Source of the DNA: Cheilinus undulatus | Taxonomy: Eukaryota > Chordata > Actinopteri > Labriformes > Labridae | Assembly: GCF_018320785.1 (NCBI RefSeq) | Contig: NC_054869.1 | Span: forward strand, 35,256,289 to 35,320,288 | Length of the DNA: 64,000 nucleotides | Reading direction: 5' to 3' | The notes under the pieces: generated by a model | Database searches by the model: none | What the model saw: only the letters and a program-made list of their open reading frames with translations | What the model was told of the DNA's origin: nothing | Position numbers and translations under genes: made by a program | In this document: one piece after another, positions 9,820 through 24,800 of the stretch | Layout: every line of letters begins with the position of its first letter | How positions within the stretch are numbered: the stretch's first letter is position 1

Positions 9820-12800
9820 GTGAGTCGAGCTTTTATTTATTCCTCCACCTGCAGAGATTTGTTTTTTTTCTGATGCTCTCTAGCATGAGTTTAAAGTTAT
9901 TATGGTGCTATAGCTTTTTCTGTCAATCATAGTTGTTTATAGGAGAAATTCTGCATGTGTTTACATTCTGCAAATCACTTCAACATCTGATAAATATCTT
10001 TAAGCTGGCCCTAATTTGCGAAGCAGTTCAGTCGCCATCACCATGCTTAACTTCCTTGTTTTTACTGTACAGCTTGTGAATTTAATCTCATAATGGAAAC
10101 CAATTAAAGACCATAAAATGTTCCAAATCATGTGAATCAGTCTGGAAAATAACCTAAACCTGTCAGTTGAAGCCCAAACTTAAACTTAATCTGACTACAC
10201 AGTCCTGATACTTGGCTCTACTTCAGTGTAAACTGTGTATCCTTATGTTGCTGGCACACTTTGGCTCTATAGTTAAGATCACATTTCTCTCCTCATTTGG
10301 CCTCTCTCCTGACAGCTCGCCTCTGTCTTCCTCAAAGAAAACTTGTGTTAAAAAGAGCAAGTAAACTTTTCCTGCCAGTGAGAGGCTGATGTATGTTATT
10401 AGATTACTGTGAGAGGGAACAGGCCTGGTTTGTGTGTTTGACACAAGGGAAAACACAGACAGTATATGTCTTTAATTTGTCTTTTTACTGACTTAAAATT
10501 GATCCTTTTACCAAATTGAATTTATGTAAAATAAATGAGTATTATTGTGACTGATCAGTCAATCATAGAAATTATACAGCCAAATGAAGCAACATTACAG
10601 AATAGTACAGAAGAGTCTGTGGGTCAGACATGAAAAAGAAAGGAGAGATTTGTTTTTTTTTCACAGTCACCTCAAAGTCAATGTTGTAATAGAAAAAAGT
10701 AAATCAAATAAATGTGAAGAAAAAGGTCAAAACAGCTAAAAGAAGGGATGACATATTGAGGGGAAAGTCAAAATGACAAGAAAAAGGTCAAGATGGCATT
10801 AAAGCTAAAAATATTGAGGGAAAAGATTGGAAGTATAGTTAAATTGTTGAATTGTCAAGGAAAAAAGTTAATGTCATGAAAATAGATACAATAACAACAA
10901 CAAAAAAAATATTGACGGAAAATTGGAAAAAATGTCAAGAAAGGGTCATAAAGTAAAGTTGAAATGTCAAGAAAATTGTCAAAATATTCTGATAGTAAAC
11001 AAAGGATGTGGGGAAGAAGCAAAATTTGAAAAATGAAAGTGTAAATTTCAAAAAAACTTTCAAAATGAGCAAAAAGAAAAAAAAATCACTGAGTAAAAAA
11101 GTTACTGTATTGTGGGAAAAAAGTCAAAATGTCAAGCAAGAGTCAAGTAAAAATACTAAGAAATAATTGAAATGTCAGGACAATAGTCAAAATATTATGG
11201 GAATATAAAACAAGGAAGAGAAAAAAATGGTAAAAAGAGGAAGTGAAAATGTCAAGAAAAAGTTGAGATTTCAAGAACATTGTCAAAACTTTTAAAGAAT
11301 AAGTCAAAATGTTGAGAAAAAAGGAAGATAAATATTGAGAAAAATTGAAAAAGGTCAAAATGCTAAGGAAAAATTTTAAATGTGTAAAGTCAAAATAGCA
11401 AGAAAATGACCCGATGTAAAGTGAATATATCAAGAAAAAAGTTGAAATGTCAAGAAATTAGTCAATATATTGTGACAAAAAATAAAAGGTTGAGAAAAAA
11501 AAATTGTAAAGGGTTAGAAAAAAAGTTTGAAAAAATAAAATTAACATTAAAAACATAAAATAAAATCAAGAGAAAGAGATAGTGCAAAAAGTGAAAATGT
11601 CAAAAAAAATTGTAAAGGTCAAAAGAAAAAAAAAAAGTCAAGAGAAGAATTCAAAGAAGAAAAGCCAAAATGGCTGGAAAAGAATGTCAAAATAGCACCG
11701 AGTCAGTCTTTTCTTGTTTTTTCACTAATTAAACATCCCACATTTCAGTTTCATTTCACAAACTTAAGTCACATATAGGAGTGTTGCCTCAAAGCTTTGA
11801 AATAAAACACTTTATGAGACAAATGCTATAGAGCACAAGTTTTCCATATTTAACCATTTTTCCTGACTCACTTAATTACCCTTTAAAGTCTGCTAAACTA
11901 ATCAAGCAAAGTCGCTGTGAAGAATGAAACAGTGAGCACCAGGCCTGTTTTTTCACTCTGGGCCACAGTCCAGATCATATTTGTTATGGTATGGGATGTC
12001 TCTGCCTGTGTCATGTTTTTATATCATCAGCATGATCATCTTTATTAAATTTACTCATTGTAAAAGAATGCCTTGGGTAATAGCTAATGATAAAGAGCAT
12101 ATTTTTAAACACAATTATCAGGAATGATTGAAACAGTGTTGACAATTGTTGAAAAAATTGAATCCTTATTTCATTAAAATATCAAATTAAGTGTTAAACC
12201 CTGCTTGACCTGCTCCTTCTTTATATAATTTTAAAATGTAATCCCATTCAATGACTGTATTTATCTCTCAAAGGGCAATTTGTTAAGAGCCGCATGTAAA
12301 TGAAACAATGGGACATTGGAAACAGTGACAGAGTGATTGATTAATAAATAAAAAGACTGAATGAAAACAGTAAAGTTTTATTTCTCTATCATCATAGAAT
12401 TCCACAATAACAAACTGCACACTATAGGATGGACTGAAAAGTAGTCCATCCAGGAACACCCTCATCATACATTTAACCATTTTGTGGGTATAGCCTACAA
12501 TTTACAGGCTCTGGTTTTCATCGAGTGCACAGCTAGACACTCCCATATGAATAGATACATTTATGACAATGCATATTGAATACAATAGAGTTAGTTCAGA
12601 AGCAATTAACCCATAGTAGCACAAATCTGAATATGAGGGTGCAACAAGCTCCATGCTATAAAGGAGGAGGCTGGGGTGGAGGAGGTTAATCTTTGCTAGC
12701 AGAATGTTGCATCAGCATAAATGCAAGTAGGGTTAGTGAGAAGTACGCCATGTTTAAATGGACCACTATGTTGAGAGAAAGAGCTGTGATTGGCTGTGGG

Positions 12801-15800
12801 AGCTGGGAGGTGCATCACTGGAATCAGCTGGCCGTCAGCTGATCACAGCCTGGCATATGACTACCATGTTCTGCATGAACTAATGCTAAGCTTTGTGTAC
12901 TGTTTGGGCTTCATGGATGAATTTCACATAATGAGAGAGAAAAATGTTTACCAGGGAGTGCACTTTTAACATCTTTCACCCTCATAATGTGAAATTCATC
13001 CATGAAACAAAAACTGTGGTTTAGCACTGAGTAAATGCAGGTCCATTTTTTATTGAACAGAGTTCTCAGTTCAAAGCAAGAAGTAAACAGCTCAGAATGG
13101 CGGATCTTGGCAGAGCATCTGGTTTCTACTCAAGCTGAAAATTCCTAGTGGGGCCACAGATTTATGGAGGTGGGAGCTTGGGCGATTGAACTCATAGCCA
13201 GTGGTAGAGAGTAATCAATAACAATTAGGATTCATCTCAAGTCAGCACCACAAAACATAAGTACAGCAACAGAGCAGCAACTTGCAGACACATCCTGTTG
13301 CAATTACTGAAATTCAGAATTTATATGGTTGAAATCTGTTGGAAACATTTGAAGGACTTTAAAAACGCAGGCAAAGATTTTTAAAGCTGTACCATTTTTA
13401 TTAGTATAGACATTATGGCAAGAACAATATCTTTTAACGCTGTAAGTCCATTGAAATCCACAAAGTTAAAAAAGAGGAGCTATTTGCAGGGATTTATTGA
13501 AAAAAATTAAAATAACTTTTTGTTTGACTAAATAGGTCTACATATAGCACAGTCTATTTTTATACAACATTTAATCGGTTTACCTGGTTGTGAAAGATTT
13601 GAAAACAAACAGATACTGTGATTTATAAAGTGGAAAAAGTTTCAAAGGTTAATGTGCTCTGAGTGTTTGGAAGCACATGAGCGCAGACGTCACGTCGGCT
13701 TTGTTCTCCAGACTAAAAAACTTCCAACATGTCTGCCCTCTTGGACTCCCTCAGAGACGTTGAACTAGTCTGTTTTTCCATGCAGAGGTCATCCCCACAC
13801 ATCAAGAAACATCTCCTTTAGAGGCTGCTCACATTCCTCAGAGGTGGCACCATGCTTTGACGCTATACGTTGTGTAAGCCTCTTTGTGCTGTTTCGAGGC
13901 ACAAGATCAGAATTTCTGGAAAGATTAGGGGGTGAGGAGGGGGGAGGTGGTGGAAGGGTCGAGTAACTACCCCTGAAGGGATCCCGTGACTGTGGAGTGA
14001 TTAAGAGAAGTGAGTCATGAGGCTGAAGAGGAGGATAAATGATTGTAAGGTCACACAAAATGCACAGATGCTCAGAGAGGAGCACACGTTGTTGAAGTCC
14101 AGTCATAACAGGGGAAGTGGCATTTAATATGACACTAATTCAACACAGGCTTAAAGGGGAAGGACTTCTCCTTTTTTATTCCAGTCAGATGTAGTTGTAT
14201 TGTCCTTTTACCACAAACTTTCCACCTGTCATTCAAAGGAAAATTTAACTGATCACAAACTCTGCTCTTCTTAAAATCTGTTTCACCAAAAAAAAAAAGA
14301 AGAAAGAATCAAAAGCAGCCTTTCAAAAACACCTGTTTTGGACTGTAATCCCATTTGCAGTCCAGACTTGAAGGGTTATTTTTATGGGATTTTATGCCTC
14401 AGCAGTAAGTTTTACACACTTTTCCCACACACTATTTGGCCTTGATTCACACAAGGCAAAGTTTCAATCAGAGCTGATATGGTGAGTTTCAAAGGGCAAA
14501 GGGAAGTCAGGAGTGCTGACAATGGGATAAATACATCAGAGCTTTTGTTTGCGTTTTTCAGAGCTGTATCTTTTTTCATTGACTGACTTTTTATTTACTT
14601 TAGACAAGGATTTTAAGAGTACATCAGCAAGTAAACCCTACTGATAACAATTCCCATAGCCATACTATTATGAAAAAGGCCTTGTCCTCATGTAGGTCAG
14701 TATTATTGAAAACAGAGTTTTCTTTCTGTGCTTTTGGACCTTTTGTACAAATGCCATTTTAGGACACTGTTAAGATGTATTTTCAGTGAGAAATGAAAAA
14801 AAAAACAGCTCTACCACCTATTGAGCTGGGCATAATGATCCAGATCTCTTAAAAGAGATGGATTTCCCTTTGCAATGAGCAGGACTCAACCGGCATTATC
14901 TATGAAAACACTGGCAAAGTTATGGTTTAATATGAGAAACTATGCTAAACCAGACCAGACTGCTTTGTGGAAAAAGATCATATGCAAATGTTGTCTGACT
15001 CTGATCCTCCTGGCTTAAGGTGCCATTTTTTATTCTGTTTATTCTAGTTTTATTCTCAATGAACCTTCTGCCATAAAGTGCAGTGCCTGTAAAAAGTATT
15101 CACCCCATCGGATGTTTTTTTTTTTGATTTTATAAATCAGTCATGGTCGACATAATTTTGCTTTTTAATGAAAAAATACAAAAAAACTCTTTAATGTGAA
15201 AGTGAAAAAGTAAGTTGTAGTTTCTACAAAGTAATGTCAATTAAACAAAAACATGTAAATTAAATGAGTGACTGCAAAGATATTCAACCCCTTTACAGTG
15301 ACTGACCTAATTCAACAGAGGTCCTGCCAGTTGGTGCTAATTTTACTTGTCACACAGTTAGTGAAATCAGGATAAGTGAATGTGCCTCAAGTGATTGTAG
15401 TATAAAGACACCTGTGTCTGGAAGGTCCAGTGACTGGATAATTAATATTCCTTGCTACCATTACACTATGAAGACAAAAAAACACTCCAAGCAACTCAGA
15501 GAAAAGGTTATTGAAAAGTGTAAGTACAGTATAACAAAAACTGAGCTTTTTGGCCATAAAACAAGCCACTATGTTTGGCTGACACTGCACATCACCACAA
15601 ACACACCATCCCCACTATGAAGCATGGTGGTGGCAGCATCATGCTGTGGGGATGCTTCTCAGCAGCCAGCCCTGGAAGGCTTGTAAAAGTGGAAGGTAAA
15701 ATGAATGTGACAAGATATAGGAAAATCCAGGAGGACAATCTTATTCAGTCTGTAAGAGAAATATGGCTTGGCATAAGATTTATTTTCCAGCAAAATTATT

Positions 15801-18800
15801 GCCTGAAGCATACAGCGAAAGCTTCACAAAAATGGTTTAAAGACCACAAAGTGAATGTTCTGGAGTGGCTTGATCAAAGCCCAGACCTCAATCAAATAGA
15901 GAATTCGTGGCAGGACTTGAAAAAGGGCTGGTCATGCCTGATCCCCATGTAACCTGACAGAGCTTGAGCAGTTGTGTAAAAGAGAATGGAGAAAAATTGC
16001 AGCGTCTCGTTTGCAAGCCTGATTGAGGCCTATCCACACAGACTCAGTTCTGTGATTGCAGCCCAAGGTGCATCTACTAAACACTGCCTTGATGGGGGTA
16101 AATATATATGCAGTCACTTATTATACAGTACATGTTGACATAAATTTCTAGAAATCTGTTTTCACTTTGACATCACAAAGTATTTTTTATTTATTTTTGT
16201 CAAAAAAGCCAACTTGGCCATTATTGATTTATAAAATCAACAAAAGGGTAAAGCATCCAATGGGTGAATACTTTTCATTGGCCCTGTAACTTTCCAGACT
16301 CAATAGTAGAAAGAATGTGGGTTTTATCCACAGTTTAAAGAGTCTGGACAACCATTAATAGTGTAAAACTCTCCAAGTGGAGTTCTTCGCTGTCACAGTA
16401 GTTCATTACCATACAATGAGTTTACTGTAAATAGTGGCTGTTAAGGTAGAAGGTCACCTTCTTCTTTGATTTGTTTCGAAGTTTTGCACCAAGTCAGATC
16501 AATTTCATGCTTCTTGAAAAGGATAAGCACAGGACATGAAGACTTCTCACTGCTGAAATGGTTAAAGAAACAGTTGAGAGAATTTAGAGCTGCTTGATTA
16601 TGCTAAAGATCATGATCATGATTATTTTGACTGGTATTGGTATCGTGATTATTAAACAACATTACTTTTTGGGTAGCAGTTTTGCTCAGCTGACAGAGCG
16701 GGCGCATTCCAGAAGAATGTAAATATATCCCATGAAATAAATATATGAAATAGTCTTCATTGGTGTGTCAGGTTAATGAAAACCTGAAAGAAAGTCACAT
16801 TCATCAGGAAACTTTCTGCCTTCGGCACCCACTATGAAAGTGATACAAGAGTGTTTGCCATGCGTTTACTGGTTGGCATGGCCACTCTTGAAACTGTAAC
16901 CCTCAGTTTCCCCATACCCCACCTGTTCAGTGCACAAGAAGTGCACTCCGGAGCAAATCCATTTCTTGTCAGATCTTTATAATTCCACAGCAGGGCTACT
17001 CTGGTCTATCTTTGGCCCATCACAGATGTGTTCCTTTTCTCAGTCTATTTTCATCGTAGACTGAGGCCGAACCGTACCAATCCACCTAGAGCAGATCTAC
17101 CTGAACTGGAATGAGAACACTGAAAGAATCTGGTCAATTTCAAAACTAACAATGCATGGATTCTTGGTTGTAAATCTCATCACTTTATCAACATTTTGTC
17201 CCATTCTGAGGCACAAGCCACAGGTCATCAGTCATGAAACCATCCTCTCTAGAAAACATAACCTTTAGACTTCCTAATGTACTCACCTTTGGTAAAAGTA
17301 AAAAATGTAATAATATAAAAGTGGACTGCAAAGCAACTTCATAAAGCAAAGCAAGCTGTTGTTCTTGTACTCAAGAAACACATCTAGTGGGTGAGGGTGT
17401 GTGGTGTTGGTTGGAGCTAAATGCTGTGAACCCAGAATGCTGCACAGGCAGGCAGAGTCAAATATTTAACTCTGTTAAATATCTAATTATTGTGTAGTTT
17501 CTATTAGAAAGATGTAAATTACTGGAAGTACCAGTTCTGCCATTATAATCATAAACATCTGTGTTTTACTTCAAAGAGTGCCTTCAATAATAGTGTTTTG
17601 AAACATTCTCAAGCAAAATAAGACATTTTCTCCACTATACCAGGTATCTGTCTTTCTTCTCCATATTTGTCACCCCTTTCATGCTCTGTCTTTACTTCAC
17701 CTGTATACGTGCACACTACTGTGATGTACTTGTGACGTCTACTCCATATCAGTCTGTTAGCCACTACTTTTCTAAATCATAAGCAATTCCATACCTATTC
17801 TTTACTTATTATATCTTGAAACAAGATTTTTACATGGAATTGTCAGATGAATATGACTTTTATGAAGTAAAACCAGATATTTTTTTTTACTTGTACAATG
17901 ATATCAGAATAAATCAGAATTGAGTTTTGATGCCAGCTACATTTTCACATACGAGGAATTTGTTTTGCTGTTTTGTGCAAAACAGATAACATAGACGAAG
18001 AATAAAAATCAAAAAGCAAATAAAAGCAGTAAGAGAAATGTAATAGGACTTTAGAACAGTCAGGTTCACTCTGATCCTTAGAGTAGATTCCTCTGATTTC
18101 CACTCAGTCTTGTGACTGATGAGCTCACTGCAGAAGTGTGACTCGTAGTCATGACGATGGTGTGACTGAACCCACTCAAAGCAGGACAAGCAGTCAACCT
18201 CCTCCATAGAATGTATGAATAATAGGAGATCATAGGATTATGAATAGAGGACAAATCTTGTTTTCTTTGGCAGAGTGTTTAACAAACAGCTTTTAAAGTT
18301 GATGCTATTTAAGTTGCTCTTCTTTTATATGTGTGCAGGGTTGATTCAGTTGACACAAACCAGCTAGCCTGCATTATTTAAGTAGTCTTTTATTCAGTAC
18401 AAATATTCAAAGGAGACATATTATGCAAAAACCACTTTTTCAGGCTTTTCTAACATAAATATGTGCCCCTGGCCTGTCCACAATCCACTCAAGTACCAGA
18501 AAAATCCATTCCCTTTCTCCCTCTCTTTCTCCACCTTTCAGAAAATGTGTGCTGAAACAAGCCGTTCTCAGATTTTACACCTGGTGACCTCACCAGGAGT
18601 GTAAGCGCCCGCCCTCAGGTTTGGTTGGCCCTCCCCCACTTGGAGGAAAGTTCCACCCTCCTCTCCTGATCCTCTCAGCTATCGGCTGAGATGCTGGATA
18701 GCTCAGTGGGTTATCCTGCTGACTACAGTCTGGGAGGTTGATTTTCAAATCCAAGTCAGGTCCTAAACTTTGGATAAAAGTGTCTGTGGCACCAGGAGTG

Positions 18801-21800
18801 CTGCATCCATTTCCTGAGAGGGGTGTGGTCAGGGGTGGAGTCAGACAGCTAATTTAAAGCCACAGACACATAAACAGCTTGTTCTAAGAAGGGCTGAAAT
18901 AGAGGGGTTTTTAGACATGCAAAAATCCTATACTGGAGTGTTTTTTCAGCAATAAACTTCACAGGCATGTTTTGGGGACCTCTGAGACCAATATAAACTT
19001 GTCTTAAAAGTGTAAATATATGTCCCCTTTAAACCTTTTCTTGTCAGTTTTTCACATCAGGCATACTGAAAAGTACCCTTTTGACTACAACACAGAGAAA
19101 CATAGGTCATGTGAAACCCTGTCATTTCTATCTACATGTATTTTTACCTGATCTGCTGGCAAAAATCTTGTATCAGCATTATTTGTTATCTGTTATCTTT
19201 TGATCGCAGCACAGAGAGATAACCAGACCATGTGACAAATCCTTTGAGTTGTACCAGTGTGTTTGTTTGTGCCCTACTTTTTAATCCAGAAGGCTGGATT
19301 AAGATTTTTAATTACAATGATGGATTACCTAATGATTATTGACTCGTTTGGAGCAGACTCGAGTAAAGGGGGCCGTAAATTAGGAGGTTTTTCCTTAATT
19401 AAGCTCAATGCTCAGCGATTATTATATAATGTTCTTAAAAAGAATCTGCAGACAGAAATCACTGGTTATTATACAGTATTCTATAATTAAAAGAAATCTG
19501 GAATCCGTCCCGGCCATGGGAATGGTGGATCAGCTCTTGATCCTTGCAGGGCTTCTAGAGGATGCATGATGGGTTTGCTTGTCCAGTCTACATTTGTTTT
19601 GTGGATATTTAGAAGACTTACAGTTGTGTCCCTCTGAGGGGTGAAGGGTACTGCGGATGTTTGGGGTACCTTAGCTGTTGTTACAAGCCTCTCTCAGTAA
19701 AATTAAAGTTAGAGTTGTGTCTGCATCCTTGACACAAAGTCAGAAATGTTCTTAGTATATGTTGGTCTGTCAGGGTTTCTCCTTGTCACCAATTCTGTTT
19801 GTGATTTTATGGACAGGCTGTCAAGGCGCTGTGTTATGGCCTGAGATTAGTTGGACCCAGAAAGCAGGAGACGGTTAGGCAATTAAAAAAAAGTTTTTTT
19901 TATTGTCCCACTGGAGACACAGAGATATATACAAAACTCAGGAATCCTTGCAGGCTGTGGCTGCTGGAGGCCGGCTAATCACCAAACTGAATCCCAGAGC
20001 AAAAATGAGGCAGTGAGGCACCGATCTGAAAAAGCACAAAAGAAAAGATGATCAAAGTGGATGGCTTATTGACAACGCTAGCAAGAAGTTTCACCTGGAA
20101 GACTTGAGACTTGCACTATAGAACGAGATAGAATTTCTCTGGACAAGTAGTAAAAGCTGAGCCGGTCTTCAAGGAGAAGTGAGTGATTGGAGAGTGACAT
20201 CAGGTGTGCCTCACTGCACTCAGCCAGAAAGTGGGTCAGCATTGCCCCTGCCCCCCACAGCTTGGGGAAAGCAGAAGAGAACAACAGAAAAACCAAAGCA
20301 CAACAGAAATTTTCTAGATCAGAACAAAATAAAAACAAAGTAAACTCAGACCATAACACGCTGTGTTTTGTGGAAACCTCAGAATTTCATCTGCTCTTTG
20401 CAGATGATGTGCTTTTGTTTGCCTGTTTGCAGCCGAGTGTGAAGCAGCTAGGATGATGGAAGGATGGAGATTGAAACCAGGTTCCCTTAGGACCCGGTTG
20501 AAAATGAATGACTTGTTAGCTAATTGCTAATGCTATTGAGTCTCATGGGTTCTGTGATGCAACATTATCAGAGATTACATTTTACCTTACCACTTGTGCA
20601 GAAAGATGGATCACAAGGGGACATTAACTCAAAGCACATCAGCACTGTGCATCAAATTAAACAAAAATGTGACACCTTAGACTACTCTTGAAGAAAAAAG
20701 ACTTTTGGTGTTTTGTGAGTTGCACGCCATCTCAAGACTGGCTTTAGCTGCTACAGGATAATTTTGTTTCCCAGTGGTAGAAAGTGATTGGCAGATTGAA
20801 AATTAACTAGGTCACCTAATGAGTTTAAAGATAGTTATAGTACGATGTATCCAAGGTCAGGTCAGTAAAATGACTATCAGGCAAATGTAAATAAAATGTC
20901 ATGATATCTTCAAATGTAACATCAAGAAAAAGAAAATTCTGCCAATTAAAAATGAGAATATATAGAGTTGTGAAGATGAGCAACTCAGCAATAAAAACAG
21001 ATATAACAGATGCAATCATGACCTTTATAACTTCATAACTCAAAATCTACTCAGCTTATTCCAGTGTTGAAAAGTGTCATTTTATCTGATAACTGTATCA
21101 AAAAGGACTATGATCAATAAGGATTTCAATATTAATCTAAAAGGTTAACAATTTTAATGCCTAAATGAGGGTCAACACCTCTGAGGCCGTGGTTCTCTGT
21201 AATGAAACAGTGGATTTCTCCCTCTGGGCAGAGAGTGAGTCTGCCAAAGTGAAAGAAAATCATCCAAAGTGAAACTTTTGGGTCTTCTTCACATGTGAGT
21301 TTAGAGTTGACCAGCAAATTAACTGGCGGATTGCTTCCACATCAGCATTAGGGCAGGTGTACCAGACTGTTGTGGTGAAGAGGGAGCTGAGCTTGAAGGC
21401 AAATCTTTCACTTTACCAGTTGATCTTCATTCCATCCTTTGTCAGGTGTTATGAGCTTTGGGTTGTGGCTGAAGGAATGAGTTTGCAGAAAGAAATGATC
21501 AAAATGAGATTCCTTTGGAGGGTGTTGGAGCTCAGCCTTAGAGATAGGGAAATCATCAGATGGATGGATGGACTTCATCAACTTAAAAAGCTTTCTTGCA
21601 TATATTTTTGCCTCTTCTTTCTGACTTTACATGACTGTCAGCGTTAGTGCAATTGTCACGATTAATTAAAGTCCATAATTAGTGCTTTGATTGTTTTTTA
21701 ATTACAATTAATTGCATGCTTCATAATCCCCTTCTTCACACTTTGTTGAATCCGCTGCAATAAGATAGTCCACTACTTATCCTTAATTTCTCATTTCAGC

Positions 21801-24800
21801 TTAAAAAAAACTCTCAGACGACCAAGTGGAATAGTCAAAAGTCATCTTCACATTTTTGTTATCAAACATTTACCTTTTTACTGTTCCTTTATGTCCTTTT
21901 CAATCATAACAAGTTGCTTTTGCCATGGTTAAGTTCATGTCAAAATCTTCAATCTACCAAAGTACCTTATTGTCTTTCAGAAGAAAAGCATTTTTTCAAA
22001 ACAGGAAGTTAGTTATGCTTCATTTTAGACAGTAGAAAAATCAAAAGGGAACAGAAACTGTTTTAATGCAAAATAGTGGATTTTCAAAATTCAGACATTC
22101 ATTGCAATAATAATAAGTACTTGTTTGACAGCCCTAGCTTGAACTCTTAAACTCTGATCTATTGGTAGGCATTTTGAGTTTTTAATCTTTAGACTGTGCA
22201 AAACATGGATGTAGTCCCCCTGATGTCACCCATTGGTTTATGATGAAGCATCTTTAAAGCTCAGCTATGAGGGTTGCCAACTTGGGAATGCTGTCCCAAT
22301 TTAACCTTTTGTCTATCCTTAGAAACAGACAAATCTGAGACAGGTCCTAGGCCTCCTGTCATACATATACAACTCTTTGTTACAAGTCAGATCAGGCACA
22401 TCCCTAAAAATGCACAACTCCTGGCCCTGATATAACCAAATGAATGAGGGGACAAAGAGTTGTTATTCTTAATGCTTAGAACCACTTTTACCAAGTAGGC
22501 TGCACATCAGAGAAATGACAGAGACATCTTTTTTTTCTATTTTCAAAGAAAACATTCATAGTGATGTGTTGAGCTGGTTAAAGACAGCAGTGTGAGACAC
22601 TTTGTGATCAACAAGCAGCAGAGATAAGAGGTCTGGATTTGTCCACAGGCAGCGCCAAGATTGACTCAAAGCTCAAGTTTTTCACAGGAGCTGCCTTGCT
22701 GCTAACTTGTCAACTGTAAACAGTAAATGTTTATTTGTGTTAAATCTGATTATGTTTCGTCTTCCCTGCAGGCTGCGGGAGGGCTGATGGCCTATGTAGG
22801 AGCCTATGTGATCAAGAGTTATGACAACTTTAACGACTTCATCCAGGACAAATACACTCTGATCCCAGCAGCGATCATCGTCGGCGTCAGCGTTGTAATG
22901 TTCATTTTCGGCCTGCTGGGATGCTTCGCAACAATCAGGGAGTCCAGAGTCGGCCTTAGCTTTGTAAGTTTGCATTTGTATTTGTATCTTTGACATATAC
23001 TGTCACATCATTTTGCTTCTTCTTTTCACACATCTTTATTGTCATTTTACCCAGTTCTTCTTCTTCATCATGGTGATCTTTGTGGCTGAAGTTGCTGCTC
23101 TGGTGTTCAGCTTCATCTACCAAAACAAAGTAAGTCACCCTGATAATGTACTCTTTCACACAGTGTTTCACCTGATGGTAAAATATATCAGATACTATTG
23201 TTTTACACTGATCTGAGCTTGTCTTGTGTCTGTGTAGATAAGTGGAGACTTGCAGTTATCCATGAATGACGTCTTTACTAAGTATGATGGGGAGGATGCA
23301 GAGACCAAAGCTGTGGATTATCTACAAAGTCAGGTTGGTGTTTCAGGATATGAATAGATCTCGTTTTTAGTTGTACTTTCCCTCACAACACCTGTTCTGT
23401 GACATATTTCTTTCTTGTTTACTTTCATTTCCCTCTCTTTTCTTTTATTACTTTCGACTTTGTCTTTTCTTGTATGCCTGTAAAAAAACAGCAGATGCTA
23501 AAACACAAACCTCTGCCTTTCATGATTAGACTCAACTATCGTGTTACATTTTACTTTTCTTTGGATGAATTCATTTCATTGCTTTCTTGTGTGTTAATGT
23601 ATAAATTGATTTTAAATGAGAAGTCTAAATCTGTAAGTGAGTAGTTTGGCATACAACAACATATGACAGATAAGTAAATATTTTGGGTGTATTGTTTCAA
23701 AGCTAAACCTATGCAGACAAAAGTCTTTTATAAGTTGAACACCATAAACCACTCATACCTTCTCCACCAACTTGTTTCATATGAACTGAACTTTTTTCTG
23801 TGTATCTGTTTCTCTGGCAAAAGTCTGCCCAGAGTCAGTGAAGCAGAAAAAGCAAAAGGTTTCATTTCTGCTTCTAAGATGGCACAGTTTAAGGGGACAT
23901 GTGGGTTTTACATCCCAATGAGATGTCTGAGCCTCTAACCCTCTATTTTCTGTGTGATATGGAGTACCTTTACAACAGGGGTGTAAAGGTATGTGTATTC
24001 ATACCATGCGGATTCAGCACAGGCCTCTCGGTACGGTAAAGACATGTACCGAATGGATACATGTGGAGTGAAGCTCATACACAGATGGAAAACCAGGGCT
24101 GTCACACTCACTCAGTGAGTCATTTTGTACATGCGCTCCTGCATGTTTCTAAATGTATAACAGTGTTAAACAGTGTATCTGACAGAATCATCACTTTGAA
24201 CCTGTTTCCTACCTCAGAGTCACAGTTTCAGACCAAACTGCTGTAGCATTGTAGCTCTCATTTTAATGATCAGTTTCAAGGTAGATCAAAATGTGCTTCT
24301 CTTTGCATTCATTTGATTCCCAAATCAGCATACTGGTAAAAATTGCTTCACAATATGGACTCAAAAACAATAATTTTAAATACTTAAAAATGAAATATAT
24401 AGCATTGAAAATGTGATTAATCTTAAGCAACTATTTAATATCAGCCATCAATTATGATTTTAAGACACTGGAGGTTTACAATAATGAATGATCAAGTTGT
24501 AAACATTTGCTTCGACAGATGCTAAAAAATTTTACTTCTGAGAAAGTAGCATTTAAAAGAAAAGGGGAAAAAGAGCATGTTTAGGCATTTACTGCCTTTG
24601 TATAACATCTTTTTTATCAAATGAAGAGGAGGATTTGATTTATAGAAACCTTGCAACAAGGTTCAGTTGATATCAACCTGATGAAAAAGTGAAACAGCCT
24701 CAGATTTTACATGATTTGGATTTTTGTTATTGCAAAATATGACTTCATGTCTGAGTGGTAGCTGTGTGTATGTTTATTTTAATGACTGTGTCGTTAATTA

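Noticed and set aside
11143..11433. 96-residue minus-strand frame
   Set aside because: Produced by the degenerate A-rich repeat; the peptide is a drifted tandem of ILTFFLSQ-like pieces.
18693..18762. tRNA gene
   Set aside because: A and B boxes are present, but stems do not pair as in a functional tRNA and the segment lies in a MITE. The same reasoning applies to the SINE heads at 27089, 38519 and 48757.
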